Shown: positions 45,666 to 54,859, counted from the stretch's first letter. The stretch: DNA of 64,000 nucleotides from Acidobacteriaceae bacterium (GCA_003132405.1 PKXQ01000138.1:24377-88376), one strand, 5' to 3'. Notes: generated by a model not told the origin, from the letters alone. Numbers and translations are program-made.

Positions 45666-46781
45666 ATGCTGGCCGACTACGCGGTGCGCGTAGAAAATTC
45701 CCGCGGACGGCGCTATCCCGAGCCGCCGCATCCCTACCGCAACGACTATGAGCGTGACCGCGATCGCGTCATTAACGCCCGCGCCTTTCGTCGCCTGGAG
45801 GCTAAGACCCAGGTCTTTACGCGCCGATACTCCGACCACTTCCGCAATCGCCTGACACACACCATTGAGGTCGCGCAGATTTCGCGTACCATCGCGCGGC
45901 AGCTTGGACTGAACTCCGATCTGGCGGAGACGCTCGCGCTGGTACACGATCTCGGCCATCCTCCATTCGGCCACTCCGGAGAAAAAGCGCTTGACGCCGC
46001 CATGCGGCAGCATGGCCTTTTCTTCGATCACAACTTGCACGCCCTGCGCATCGTCGAAGATTTTGAGATTCGCTACGCTGCTTTTCGGGGATTGAACCTG
46101 ACCTTCGAAGTTCGCGAAGGCATCATCAAGCACTCGCACGACTACAACGCGCAAAACCATCCAGAGCTCGCCGAATACCTGCTCGATCAGCGGCCGCCCC
46201 TCGAAGCGCAACTTATCGATTTGACCGATGAGATCGCCTATAACACGGCCGACTTAGATGATGGTTATGAAGCACATTTGCTGACCATCGAGCAAATTGC
46301 GGACAGCGTCGATTTATTTGCGCGCCATTATCGCGAGGCAAAGACGCGCTATCCAAGCGCCGCCGAGAAACTCGTCTTCAACGAGACCTTAAAAAGTATT
46401 CTGGATGGATTCGTCGGAGATCTCATCGGTAACACGGCGCAGCTGCTGGAAGCGGCGAATGTGCATTCTGTGGAAGACGTTCGAGACCACGCTCGGCGGC
46501 TGGCGGCATTCAGTCCTCCGGTTGAGGAGGATCGGCGGCGGCTAAAAGAATTTCTCTACGAAAATCTTTATTACAGCCCCGCGCTGGCTGCCGAGAAGGA
46601 AGACGCGGAACGCATCACAGCCGAGTTGTTCGCCCACTGGATGGAAGAGCCCGACGACCTGCCGCGCAATTATCGCCAAAAAGTCGCGGAGGAGCCACTC
46701 CCGCGCGTAATCTGCGACTACATCGCCGGCATGACCGACCCTTTCATTTACCAGCAGTATGAGAAGTATTGCGGCGCGTAA
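45666..46781 (+). CDS. dGTP triphosphohydrolase-like protein (Dgt)
   Basis: 371 residues of the HD superfamily. NARAFRRLEAKTQVF, then the HD metal site spread over RNRLTHTIEVAQISRTIARQ, ALVHDLGHPPFGHSGE and DEIAYNTADLDDGYEA, all typical of the dGTPase-like type-2 group. It hydrolyses dNTPs to nucleoside and triphosphate, adjusting nucleotide pools. The length is right for the shorter group lacking the Escherichia coli insertion. Probably co-transcribed with the TPR gene. Confidence 0.93.
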   Translation: MLADYAVRVENSRGRRYPEPPHPYRNDYERDRDRVINARAFRRLEAKTQVFTRRYSDHFRNRLTHTIEVAQISRTIARQLGLNSDLAETLALVHDLGHPPFGHSGEKALDAAMRQHGLFFDHNLHALRIVEDFEIRYAAFRGLNLTFEVREGIIKHSHDYNAQNHPELAEYLLDQRPPLEAQLIDLTDEIAYNTADLDDGYEAHLLTIEQIADSVDLFARHYREAKTRYPSAAEKLVFNETLKSILDGFVGDLIGNTAQLLEAANVHSVEDVRDHARRLAAFSPPVEEDRRRLKEFLYENLYYSPALAAEKEDAERITAELFAHWMEEPDDLPRNYRQKVAEEPLPRVICDYIAGMTDPFIYQQYEKYCGA

Positions 46782-46876
46782 GTTCGCGATATCCATCTTG
46801 ATTGAACTCGGAAATGCGAGTAGAGTCTCAACCGAGTTCGCGAACCCGCACTATAAATCAGCGCCGCGAGGGGACC

Positions 46877-47194
46877 ATGGCAAATTCGTTTGGTACCGAT
46901 ATTCTGATCCAATCCAAAACCCCGATGAAGGCCGCTAAGTTTTACGTCAAGGAACTCGGCTTTGAGATTACGGATAAGAAGCCGAATATGATCAGTCTCC
47001 ACGGCAACAATATCAATCTGTTCATTGAGCGCGGGCCTGCGCTCGGACCGGTGCTGGAAGTCACCGTCAAAAGCGTTCCAGAAGCAAAGGCGCGTCTCAA
47101 GAAAAAGGGTTGCCGCGTAATGAAGGACGAGCCCGACTTCCCCAGAGTCTACATCAAAGATCCGCACGGTTTGATCTACAATCTAACCGAGTAG
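46877..47194 (+). CDS. VOC (glyoxalase/bleomycin-resistance) family protein
   Basis: 105 residues from the ATG at 46877 behind a GAGGGG site; the frame is open back to 46802 but without a better start. It forms a single vicinal-oxygen-chelate fold unit: KTPMKAAKFYVKELGFEI, HGNNINLFIERG, VLEVTVKSVPEAKARLKKKG, and PRVYIKDPHGLIYNLTE. Metal ligands would be His near LHGNN and Glu in the last strand. Substrate unknown; it is too small to be a full glyoxalase without dimerising. Confidence 0.85.
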   Translation: MANSFGTDILIQSKTPMKAAKFYVKELGFEITDKKPNMISLHGNNINLFIERGPALGPVLEVTVKSVPEAKARLKKKGCRVMKDEPDFPRVYIKDPHGLIYNLTE

Positions 47195-47317
47195 CGAAGC
47201 TTCCTGGGACGGATTCTAGCAGCCGTACCCAAAGCCTCGGCACGCCTGGCTTGTCAACTGTAAACCCGCAACGCCCTACCAACCGGCGGCACCGGCTTCC
47301 TGTTATTCTCTTTCCTC

Positions 47318-48049
47318 ATGTCCCCCATCGTAACCAGTCTGCTGTTGGGCCTCACTGCGGCGGGCGCCAACGTTTTCGGCGGCGCCATCATCGTGCAGAG
47401 GAATTGGGAGCGTTCTTATCTGCGCTACTTCGTCGCGCTCGGCGCGGGCTTCATGCTGGCGACGGCGCTCGTCGAAATGGTCCCGGCCAGCATTCAGTTG
47501 CGCGGCGGGTATGCCGGATTCCTTATCCTAGGCGGATATCTTCTCGTCCATTTTTTCGAGCACACCGTCACACCGCATTTTCATTTTGGAGAGGAAACCC
47601 ACGCCGACCAGTTTGTGCATTCGCACAAGGGATATTCGGTTCTCATCGGCTTGCTGATTCACACGTTCTTCGACGGTATCGCGATCGCATCGGGTTTTCT
47701 CGTCTCACCGGCGCTCGGATGGATCATCTTCATCGCAGTCTTTCTGCACAAAATTCCGGAAGGATTCACCATCTCGTCCGTGATGCTGGCCAGCGGCCGC
47801 AGTCGCGCGTTCGCCTGGGGAGCATCCATGCTCCTCGGCGTCGCCACCGTAGCCGGAGTGATGACGATGGCTGTCTTCCGCCACGAAGTAAGCTTCGGCC
47901 TGCCGCTGTCGGCTGGCGTCACGATCTATGTGGCTGCCTCTGATTTGATTCCCGAGGTTAATAAAGAACCGGGCGTGAAGATGGCGCTATTGGTCTTTGT
48001 CGGAGCGGCGTGCATGTTTCTGCTGGACCGTTTTGTTCACGTACGCTGA
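47318..48049 (+). CDS. ZIP family divalent metal transporter
   Basis: 243 residues with about eight helices. ALGAGFMLATALVEMVPASI and the signature helix HTFFDGIAIASGFLV contain the transport-site His/Asp/Glu residues, and HKIPEGFTISSVMLASG is the second signature (HxxPEG). A His-rich loop (HFFEHTVTPHFHFGEETHAD, then HSHKG) between helices would bind metal. Likely imports Zn2+ or another divalent cation across the inner membrane. Convergent with ychF (3-bp gap). Confidence 0.92.
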   Translation: MSPIVTSLLLGLTAAGANVFGGAIIVQRNWERSYLRYFVALGAGFMLATALVEMVPASIQLRGGYAGFLILGGYLLVHFFEHTVTPHFHFGEETHADQFVHSHKGYSVLIGLLIHTFFDGIAIASGFLVSPALGWIIFIAVFLHKIPEGFTISSVMLASGRSRAFAWGASMLLGVATVAGVMTMAVFRHEVSFGLPLSAGVTIYVAASDLIPEVNKEPGVKMALLVFVGAACMFLLDRFVHVR

Positions 48050-48052
48050 GAC

Positions 48053-49138
48053 CTATCCGCTGTGCCGAATGTGCATCACGTCCCCATCCTGCACAATATA
48101 ATCTTTGCCTTCTAAACGCAGCGTGCCTTTGGCTCGGGCGTTCGCCTCGGAGCCCGCTTCTAACAACTGATCCCAGCGAATCGTTTCGGCGCGGATGAAA
48201 TGCTTTTCCAGGTCGGAGTGAATCGCTCCGGCGCCGTTCTGTGCCCGTGTATTCAGCGGAATCGTCCAGGCGCGGCATTCATCTTCACCGGCGGTGAAAA
48301 ACGAAATCAGTCCCAGCAAGTGATAGCTGTTGCGGATCAGCCGCGAGAGGCCGCTTTCGGTCAGCCCGTAGCTGCCGAGAAACTCGGCGGCGTCTTCGTC
48401 GGTCATCTCTGCCAGTTCCGCCTCCACTTTGCCGCAGATCGCGCTCGCCCCGGCATTGGGACGGGCCGCCACTTCGGTCAAGTTATACTTCGCAACCGCA
48501 GCTTCCAGATCTTTGCCGAGTTGCGTACTCTCTCCGATGTTGAGCACATAGAGCATTGGCTTCTCGCTGAGGAACATGAAACCCCGTATGCGCTTTTTAT
48601 CTTCAGGAGTCATCTCCATTTCGCGTAATGGTTTCTCAGCTTCGATCTGCGCCTTGGCTCGGATGAGCAGCTCGTTTTCTTTTTCCAGTTCCGGAGTCCT
48701 CATTTTCTTCAAATCTTTTTCCAGCCGCTCCAGCCTCTTCTCGATCTGCCCCAGATCGCTCACCATTAAGTCGAACTCAACATTCTTGATGTCGCGCAAC
48801 GGATCGATCGGACCAACGTGCGGAATCTCGTCGCTCTCAAACGCGCGCAATACGTGAATGAGCGCGTCCACCTGGCGCAGATGGCCGATGTAGGCGGTCT
48901 CCTTCAACGCGTCCTGGCCGATGGCGCCGACGTCCACATATTCGACCGAAGCGTGGGTAAGCTTCTTGGGGTTATAGAGGGCAGCCAGTTTGTCGAGGCG
49001 CTCGTCGGGGACTTTGGCGACTCCGATGTGCGCCTCGCGGGGATTAGAATAAGTCTGGTCGGAAAGATTCACCTTCGTCAATATGCGAAACAGAGATGTC
49101 TTGCCAACCTGAGGCAGACCGATGATGCCAGTTTTCAT
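48053..49138 (-). CDS. ychF: Ribosome-associated ATPase YchF (Obg family)
   Basis: 361 residues. The P-loop is GLPQVGKTSLFRIL (7-20), with Gln where most YchF have Asn; SDQTYSNPREAHIGVAKVPDERL and YVDVGAIGQDA follow. A coiled-coil insertion (DLGQIEKRLERLEKDLKKMR...EKENELLIRAKAQIEAEKP) and a C-terminal TGS domain (AIHSDLEKHFIRAETIRWDQL to GKDYIVQDGDVMHIRHSG) complete the architecture. YchF binds the ribosome and is redox-regulated in stress. Divergent from the M28 peptidase gene. Confidence 0.95.
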   Translation of the reverse strand: MKTGIIGLPQVGKTSLFRILTKVNLSDQTYSNPREAHIGVAKVPDERLDKLAALYNPKKLTHASVEYVDVGAIGQDALKETAYIGHLRQVDALIHVLRAFESDEIPHVGPIDPLRDIKNVEFDLMVSDLGQIEKRLERLEKDLKKMRTPELEKENELLIRAKAQIEAEKPLREMEMTPEDKKRIRGFMFLSEKPMLYVLNIGESTQLGKDLEAAVAKYNLTEVAARPNAGASAICGKVEAELAEMTDEDAAEFLGSYGLTESGLSRLIRNSYHLLGLISFFTAGEDECRAWTIPLNTRAQNGAGAIHSDLEKHFIRAETIRWDQLLEAGSEANARAKGTLRLEGKDYIVQDGDVMHIRHSG

Positions 49139-49310
49139 GAGTTCAGCTTTCAGTTATCTGGTTTCAGCTATCACTTCAATCAAGAGAATAAATCATCGTC
49201 GGCATAAGTGTGCGTCGCCACTTCTTACGATTCCTTCGCGTACTTTGGTGCCCTTGCTGGTAAATGCTTTCGGGGCGGGCCGGAAAGATCGCCGTGCTAC
49301 GCTCAGAAGA

Positions 49311-50198
49311 ATGCAGAACGATGGCAAAATTCTCGCGAGTCGATTAGCCAAGGTAGTGATTGCTTGCATTGCATGCGCCATTTGGTGCTCCGCGCAAAGT
49401 TTGCCGATTCGCGCGCGACTGCAAACACGCGCGGCCCTTGAACATCATCTGAAATCGTTTTCAACCAGTAACGATGAGCGCGAGAAGCTGATTCGAAAGT
49501 GGCTCGCCGATGCGGGGTGCGCGGAACCAAATCTCTACGAGCAAGCGATCGGCGGCCGACTGCCTCCGAATGTCATTTGCCTGCTGCCCGGCGAAACGCA
49601 AGAAACTATCGTGGTTGGCGCTCACACCGATAAGGTCAACCTGGGCGACGGAGTGGTTGACAATTGGACCGGAGCAGTACTGTTGCCTGGTCTGCTCTAC
49701 AGCCTTAGCGCCCAACCGCGTCGTCACACGATGATCTTTATCGGTTTCTCCGCCGAAGAACAGGGCCTGCTCGGATCGAAGTATTACGTGAACCACCTCA
49801 CCCGCGATGGGCGCGCGCATATCGACGGCATGGTGAATTTCGATAGCCTTGGCCTAGGCCCGACCAAGGTATGGGCCTCGCACGCCGACAAGGCGCTGCT
49901 TGATGACCTGCGTGCGACCGCCAGATCTAACCATCTGCCGCTAGCCACGGAGAACGTGGACAGCATCGGCGCCAGCGCCGATTCCGAGTCGTTCGCGCGC
50001 GACCACATCCCTCGCATCACGCTGCACTCCGTCACCGGCGAAACATGGTCGATGCTGCATTCGCCTTCGGATAAGTTGGCAGCTATTCGGATGAGCGACT
50101 ACTACGACAGCTATAAACTGATCGCCCAGTATCTGGCGTATCTGGATGACGCGCTGAAAGCGCCGACACCGGCTAGCTCTGAGAAGCCGCGGCGGTAG
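49311..50198 (+). CDS. M28-family zinc aminopeptidase, secreted
   Basis: 295 residues from the ATG at 49311; the longer frame from 49122 overlaps ychF antisense. A signal peptide-like helix (VVIACIACAIWCSAQ) precedes the catalytic fold. Di-zinc ligands: H105 in VVGAHTDKVN, D117 in GVVDNWTG, E149/E150 in GFSAEEQGLLGSKYYV, an Asp in MVNFDSLG and a His in RITLHSVTG. Likely a periplasmic or extracellular aminopeptidase, at the lower end of the family's size. Confidence 0.88.
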   Translation: MQNDGKILASRLAKVVIACIACAIWCSAQSLPIRARLQTRAALEHHLKSFSTSNDEREKLIRKWLADAGCAEPNLYEQAIGGRLPPNVICLLPGETQETIVVGAHTDKVNLGDGVVDNWTGAVLLPGLLYSLSAQPRRHTMIFIGFSAEEQGLLGSKYYVNHLTRDGRAHIDGMVNFDSLGLGPTKVWASHADKALLDDLRATARSNHLPLATENVDSIGASADSESFARDHIPRITLHSVTGETWSMLHSPSDKLAAIRMSDYYDSYKLIAQYLAYLDDALKAPTPASSEKPRR

Positions 50199-50215
50199 CC
50201 ATGAGTAAATGCCGT

Positions 50216-50698
50216 TCACCGGAGTGCTTGGGCGGTTACATAAATTGTTACCAAGCCCAGCAGAAGCGCCGCCTCCTCGAACTTTTCCGACCACACGTGC
50301 AGGCGATCGAATTCACGGCGCTGCGGATTGTCTAAAGGCACGTTATCGATGATCCCAACCTCGGCGCGCAGGGCGTGCATCTTCGGAGAAATGGCGAACT
50401 GAGAAATCATTGTCAGCATCAGCATCAGCACGATTAAAAGATGCCGCGCCGCCAGCGGCCGCGCTGTGCCTGTGGCCAGGCGGTTGTAAAGCATCGACGC
50501 AAACAGATAAATAATCCCTGAGACAATCGCCATGGAGTGCAACAAATCAAGGGAGTGCCCTACGATCGATCCCGCCATGTGGCGAGTGGGCAGGAGGACG
50601 GGAGAAAAAGCGGTGGGAGCCTCGACAAACGCGAGAAAAATCACACCGCCCACCCAGACTACGAGCGACAACACCATGAGGAAACGTAGAAATGACAT
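50216..50698 (-). CDS. DUF4149 membrane protein
   Basis: 160 residues with four hydrophobic spans: FLMVLSLVVWVGGVIFLAFV, LLHSMAIVSGIIYLFASML, HLLIVLMLMLTMISQFAI and FEEAALLLGLVTIYVTAQAL. The PTRHMAGSIVGHSLDLLHS loop is typical of the TMEM205/DUF4149 group. Function unknown. Convergent with the M28 peptidase gene (17-bp gap). Confidence 0.8.
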   Translation of the reverse strand: MSFLRFLMVLSLVVWVGGVIFLAFVEAPTAFSPVLLPTRHMAGSIVGHSLDLLHSMAIVSGIIYLFASMLYNRLATGTARPLAARHLLIVLMLMLTMISQFAISPKMHALRAEVGIIDNVPLDNPQRREFDRLHVWSEKFEEAALLLGLVTIYVTAQALR

Positions 50699-50718
50699 GA
50701 GCGAAATTATAGGGGAAG

Positions 50719-50831
50719 GCAGGTTTCAAGGTTTCAGAGTTTCAAGGTTTCAAAGTTCAAGGTGAGGAGTTGGCGAATCTCGATGTGCTATTTGGCTTTG
50801 AAACTTGAAACCTTGAAACTCTGAAACCTGC
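50719..50831. repeat. Word-permuted inverted repeat upstream of the DUF4149 gene
   Basis: Left arm 50719-50755 is GCAGG followed by four 8-bp words: TTTCAAGG, TTTCAGAG, TTTCAAGG and TTTCAAAG. The complement of the right arm 50796-50831 is GCAGG followed by TTTCAGAG, TTTCAAGG, TTTCAAG and TTTCAAAG. The same words appear in a different order. The loop is 40 nt. It occupies the divergent spacer in front of the GAF gene. Confidence 0.88.
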
Positions 50832-50932
50832 ATCATCCAAGTTTTCCACAGGCCGAACCAGCGCTGTCACTTTCTCCCGTCCACGCGACTGTTTACTCTC
50901 ATCGTTCCCCATTGTCCGGAGGGAATCTCCAC

Positions 50933-51781
50933 ATGCAGCGCTCGTTGACCGCCACCGACGTGAGTTTCATTGGCTTGCAGTCGGCCATATTTTGCGTGCA
51001 GTGCGAAATGCTCAGCGAAAACAATACGCCGCGCTGTCTAGCCTGCGGCAGTGGTGCGGTGCTCAGTTTGTCGCGAGTGCTCGGAGGATCGCTGCGTGGG
51101 CAGCAAACGGCGCATCTCATCGCTGACGCGGAACTGGATCGACTGGTGCGCTCACTGCTTTATACGGTGCCTCAGGTCGCGGAGTCGGATGAAGATGAGG
51201 ACGAGTTTCACGTCGGCGAGAATCAGAGCGCGTTGCCGGCCGCAACTTTTTCTACGCGCCACCGCATGAGGCCACGCCATCATGGGCCGATTGCCGTGCC
51301 ACATCCGCTGATTAACGCCGGAGAGATTGACCTCGAACCGGGGATCAGCATCATTGCAGAAAAGGCGCAGGTGCTGACCGGTGCAACCGGAGCGGCGATC
51401 GCGCTGCGCCGGGGCAACGAAATTGTTTGCCGCGCGCGCACCGGCCGAACCGCTCCAGATGTTGGGGTACGTCTACAGACCGATCGCGGGCTTTCGGCAG
51501 ATTGCGTGCGTACAGGAGAAGTGCTGCTCTGCAACGATGCGGAGACGAATCCGCGGGTGGATTGGGCAACCTGCCGGCGCATGGGCGTGCGCTCGATTCT
51601 CGCCGCTCCGTTGCAGCATTTTCATCGGACGCTAGGTGTGTTTGAAGTTCTGTCGTCCACCCCCGGCGCTTTCGACAACAACGACGTCGCTACGATGCAG
51701 TTCCTCTCCGGAATGATGGTGGCAACAATCTCGCGACTGTCGAGTTTGCAGCCGGCGCCGCCGGTGGCCTCGGGCGAGTAA
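50933..51781 (+). CDS. GAF-domain protein with zinc-ribbon-like N-terminus
   Basis: 282 residues from the ATG at 50933, preceded by GGAGGG at 8 bp. The N-terminus has two CxxC pairs (FCVQCEML and PRCLACGSG) forming a probable zinc ribbon. A variable acidic linker (ESDEDEDEFHVGENQ) leads to a GAF domain (ISIIAEKAQVLTGATGAAIALRRG, VGVRLQTDRGLSADCVRTGEVLLCND, GVRSILAAPLQHFHRTLGVFEVLSS). It probably senses a small ligand or redox state. There is no output domain, so it must act by protein contact. Confidence 0.85.
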   Translation: MQRSLTATDVSFIGLQSAIFCVQCEMLSENNTPRCLACGSGAVLSLSRVLGGSLRGQQTAHLIADAELDRLVRSLLYTVPQVAESDEDEDEFHVGENQSALPAATFSTRHRMRPRHHGPIAVPHPLINAGEIDLEPGISIIAEKAQVLTGATGAAIALRRGNEIVCRARTGRTAPDVGVRLQTDRGLSADCVRTGEVLLCNDAETNPRVDWATCRRMGVRSILAAPLQHFHRTLGVFEVLSSTPGAFDNNDVATMQFLSGMMVATISRLSSLQPAPPVASGE

Positions 51782-51836
51782 AACGCAGCTGACAAGAATT
51801 GGCTGTCAGTCGCTGGATTCGACGCCACGTTAAGAT

Positions 51837-52523
51837 TCAAGATGGGCGAGTTTTTCCGATCCACCGAAAACCTTTACAAAAATTCCTCGCTACAAACCAA
51901 ACAAACTTTGGGATTCTGGCCGGAGAACTTAGCCAAAAGCGCCCCCAAATAGGGATGTATTCGGGCAACAGGGGCAAGATATCGGCGAAACGCGGCAGAG
52001 GCGATCGTTCGTGGTGTTGGTAATAGGCAAGTTTCTCTCCGTCCCATGCAACTGAGAATCGCGGCCTGTAGCCTAGCGTACTTAATCTCGGCAATCTGAG
52101 CCCGAGGCGGCGCCACTGCGGTTCAACTAGAAAGCATTTTCCATCCTGCATAAACTGAACCCAAGCATGCCCGGTTCCATACCTTCCATGTCGGCCGAAG
52201 ACGACCCGAGCGTCGTAGCCTAAGTCCATGAACTGGCGCCACGTCCAGAACGAAAAGTCTTCGCAGTCACCCTTCTTTCTTTTTTCGAAATCATCCGGAG
52301 GTTGCCAATAGTCGTCCTTATCGAAAAGGTCTTTATCGGGAACTGCGGTGCACCCCATCAAAAATTCTCGGATCTCTTCGATCGAATGGCAGTGAATGGC
52401 AAGCGGCTGACTGACATAACGGCCAAGTGGGAAAGTGGGCCGCAGTCCCCTATGGCGGTCGAACGGACGATAGACCTTTTTGCCCTCCGCATCGTAGGCG
52501 CCGGGAATGACTTCCGCGATCAT
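51837..52523 (-). CDS. Transglutaminase-like cysteine protein
   Basis: 228 residues. KKGDCEDFSFWTWRQFMDLGYDARVVFGRHGRYGTGHAWVQF contains the Cys-His pair of the transglutaminase/protease-like fold (GDCEDF and GHAWVQF) and EPQWRRLGL gives the third residue region. No signal peptide. Function unknown; the fold includes peptidases and amidases. It lies 31 bp after the MoxR gene stop in the same direction. MoxR-transglutaminase clusters are known, here without the usual DUF58 gene. Confidence 0.8.
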   Translation of the reverse strand: MIAEVIPGAYDAEGKKVYRPFDRHRGLRPTFPLGRYVSQPLAIHCHSIEEIREFLMGCTAVPDKDLFDKDDYWQPPDDFEKRKKGDCEDFSFWTWRQFMDLGYDARVVFGRHGRYGTGHAWVQFMQDGKCFLVEPQWRRLGLRLPRLSTLGYRPRFSVAWDGEKLAYYQHHERSPLPRFADILPLLPEYIPIWGRFWLSSPARIPKFVWFVARNFCKGFRWIGKTRPS

Positions 52524-52554
52524 CGTTGGAGTCTAAATGAAAACCGACGAGAGA

Positions 52555-53514
52555 CTATACCGGAACCGGCACGCTCTCGACGATCTCGCGTAGCACTTGC
52601 TCGGACTGCTCGGATTTTTTCAGGGTAGAAGCGTAGAGCGAACTTACTACGACGCGGTGGGCGAAGACGGAGACGACTAATGGCTTGAAATCTTCGGGCG
52701 TGCAATAATCGCGGCCTTCCAGGAAGGCCATGGCCTGCGCGGCGCGATAGAGCATTTGCGAACCGCGCGGAGATACTCCTAGAGATAGATACTCGGACTC
52801 GCGGGTCTTAGTAACTATATTGAGTAAGTAAGTGATCAGCGATTCGTCGACATGAACCTGGGCTACGGCTTGCTGAATCTCGACTACATCAGCGGCGTTG
52901 AGCACAGGGCGCAGGTTTTCAAGTTGCGCGACTCCGGCTTCGGCGCGCAGAATCTCGCGCTCGGCATTGCCTTCGGGATATCCCATGCGAACCCGCATCA
53001 GAAAACGATCGAGCTGCGACTCGGGCAGCGGATAAGTGCCGTGATGCTCGACGGGATTCTGTGTGGCGAGCACGAGAAACGGTTGCGGCAGTTGATAGGA
53101 ATGCGCGTCAATCGTAACCTGCCCCTCGTTCATCGCCTCGAGCAGCGCCGATTGCGTCTTTGGAGTGGTGCGGTTGATTTCGTCGGCGAGCAGAACGTTG
53201 GCAAAAACCGGCCCGCGCTTGAATTCAAATTTCTGCTCGATGGCAGAGTAGATCGAGATGCCCAGCACGTCCGAGGGCAGCATGTCGCTGGTGAACTGGA
53301 TTCGTTGAAAGGTGCAGTCGATGGCGCGGGCGAGCGCTTGGCCGAGCGTAGTCTTGCCAACTCCGGGAACGCCTTCGATCAGCAGATGGCCCTTCGCGAA
53401 AATGGAAACGAGCGCGAGGCGAAGAACATCGTCTTTGCCGCGAATAACGCGGCGCAGACTGTTTTCGAGCGCCGCAGCGCGGCGCGAGGTTGCCACCAGA
53501 GTTTCGGGAGCCAT
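52555..53514 (-). CDS. MoxR-family AAA+ ATPase
   Basis: 319 residues. Walker A GVPGVGKTTLGQALA, Walker B VLLADEINRTTPKTQSALLEAMNEGQVTID, sensor-1 FLVLATQNPVEHHGTYPLPESQLDRFLMR and a C-terminal lid (SLGVSPRGSQMLYRAAQAMAFLEGRDYCTPEDF) identify MoxR. These act as chaperones assembling or activating partner complexes, usually with DUF58/VWA proteins. None is adjacent here; only the transglutaminase-like gene follows. Confidence 0.93.
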   Translation of the reverse strand: MAPETLVATSRRAAALENSLRRVIRGKDDVLRLALVSIFAKGHLLIEGVPGVGKTTLGQALARAIDCTFQRIQFTSDMLPSDVLGISIYSAIEQKFEFKRGPVFANVLLADEINRTTPKTQSALLEAMNEGQVTIDAHSYQLPQPFLVLATQNPVEHHGTYPLPESQLDRFLMRVRMGYPEGNAEREILRAEAGVAQLENLRPVLNAADVVEIQQAVAQVHVDESLITYLLNIVTKTRESEYLSLGVSPRGSQMLYRAAQAMAFLEGRDYCTPEDFKPLVVSVFAHRVVVSSLYASTLKKSEQSEQVLREIVESVPVPV

Positions 53515-53556
53515 TGAGTTGGATTCTACTATGGCGGCCCGGGCGACAGGGGTTAC

Positions 53557-53898
53557 CTACGTCATCGCTTTATCAGACTCGATTGCTTGAGGCCGCCTCT
53601 CACGCAGATAAAGAAGAAGCGGCGGTGCGAGAGAGACTCCCACGGTGAGGACTGCTAGAAGCGGCAACCAGCGAAGAGGCCCAGCGAGGCTGGCGCGTTC
53701 GGCGCGGGCAAACACCAGGAGCGCTACGGCGGACACGAAGACGTCCATCCCGAAAAATCCGCCGACGCGGTTAGCGAAAAGCTGCTGAAAGAAAACGTGC
53801 AGGTTGAGGCCGTTGGCCGCTACCCACGGCATAAACTGCCAATAGGGAAGGATCACGCCGACAATACAGAGCAGAAGATAGATCGTCTTCCGTTGCAC
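53557..53898 (-). CDS. DUF2834 membrane protein
   Basis: 113 residues from the GTG at 53898, preceded by GGAGG; the frame continues to 53994 but would overlap htpX. Three helices are visible: IYLLLCIVGVILPYWQFMPWV, FFGMDVFVSAVALLVFARAE and WLPLLAVLTVGVSLAPPLLLYL. The QLFANRVGGFFGMDVF segment is typical of DUF2834. Function unknown. It follows htpX in the same direction (79-bp gap). Confidence 0.78.
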   Translation of the reverse strand: MQRKTIYLLLCIVGVILPYWQFMPWVAANGLNLHVFFQQLFANRVGGFFGMDVFVSAVALLVFARAERASLAGPLRWLPLLAVLTVGVSLAPPLLLYLRERRPQAIESDKAMT

Positions 53899-53977
53899 AA
53901 TGCCTCCATATCCCCCGAGGCAGGACCGCGGCAACACATCGATGATCAGATTATGAGATGGACGGGCACCGTGTTGA

Positions 53978-54859
53978 CTAACGCGCCGTCTCACCTTGGA
54001 AAAACTCGGCCGGCCTTCCCGTCAGCCGCTCGATTCTTTTTGCCGTTGGCGGATGCGTCGAGAACAGGCTGCCGAAACTCATCCCTCCCAGGAACGGCGC
54101 AATAATAAAAAGATGCGCCGTCGATGGGCTCGCTATCAGCGGACGCCGACTGGAATACGCTTCGATTTTTGCCAGAGCGCTCGCCAACGCATACGGATTG
54201 CCAGTCCAGTGGGCTCCGGTGTCGTCGGCTCCGTATTCGCGGGAGCGCGATATAGCGAGCTGAATCAACATGGCGGCAAAGGGCGCGAGAAAGATCATAG
54301 CGATAGCCGCGATTCCGCCACCTTCGCCCCGGTCGTCGCGCTCGCCGCGCATGCCGCCGAAAATCATTCCCCACTTGGCGATTGACGCGAGCCAGGTGAT
54401 CGCACCGGCCAGAGTGGCTGCGATCGAACTGATCAATATGTCGCGATTGCGCACGTGGCCAAGTTCGTGGGCGATCACGCCCTCGAGTTCCTCGTCGTTG
54501 AGCAGACCGAGAATGCCTTGAGTTACCGCGACCGACGCGTGGTTTGGATTGCGCCCCGTGGCAAAGGCATTGGGCGAGTCGCTTGGGATGAGATACACCT
54601 TGGGCATCGGCAGGCCGACTTTTTGTGACAGACGCTCGACGATGTTATAGACGCGCGGCAGATCTTCACGGCTGACCGGCTGCGCGCGGTAAGTGGCGAG
54701 GGCGATCCTATCGGAGAAAAAATAGGCCACAAAATTCATCACGCCGGCGAAGACAAGCGCCATCAGCATTCCGCTCTGCCCGCCGAAAGCGCGGCCAACC
54801 ACCATCAGCAGCAGCGTCATTACGGTGAGCAGAAGCGTAGTTTTGAATATGTTGCTCAT
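53978..54859 (-). CDS. htpX: Zinc metalloprotease HtpX
   Basis: 293 residues from the ATG at 54859. Membrane-bound M48 peptidase that degrades misfolded membrane proteins. Two N-terminal helices are followed by the catalytic helix HELGHVRNRD (H131, E132, H135), a further helix pair (AATLAGAITWLASIA, GIAAIAMIFLAPFAAMLIQLA) and the third-ligand glutamate in SRSREYGADDTG. STHPPTAKRIERL closes the family core. It is probably stress-induced, but no heat-shock promoter is obvious. Confidence 0.95.
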   Translation of the reverse strand: MSNIFKTTLLLTVMTLLLMVVGRAFGGQSGMLMALVFAGVMNFVAYFFSDRIALATYRAQPVSREDLPRVYNIVERLSQKVGLPMPKVYLIPSDSPNAFATGRNPNHASVAVTQGILGLLNDEELEGVIAHELGHVRNRDILISSIAATLAGAITWLASIAKWGMIFGGMRGERDDRGEGGGIAAIAMIFLAPFAAMLIQLAISRSREYGADDTGAHWTGNPYALASALAKIEAYSSRRPLIASPSTAHLFIIAPFLGGMSFGSLFSTHPPTAKRIERLTGRPAEFFQGETAR

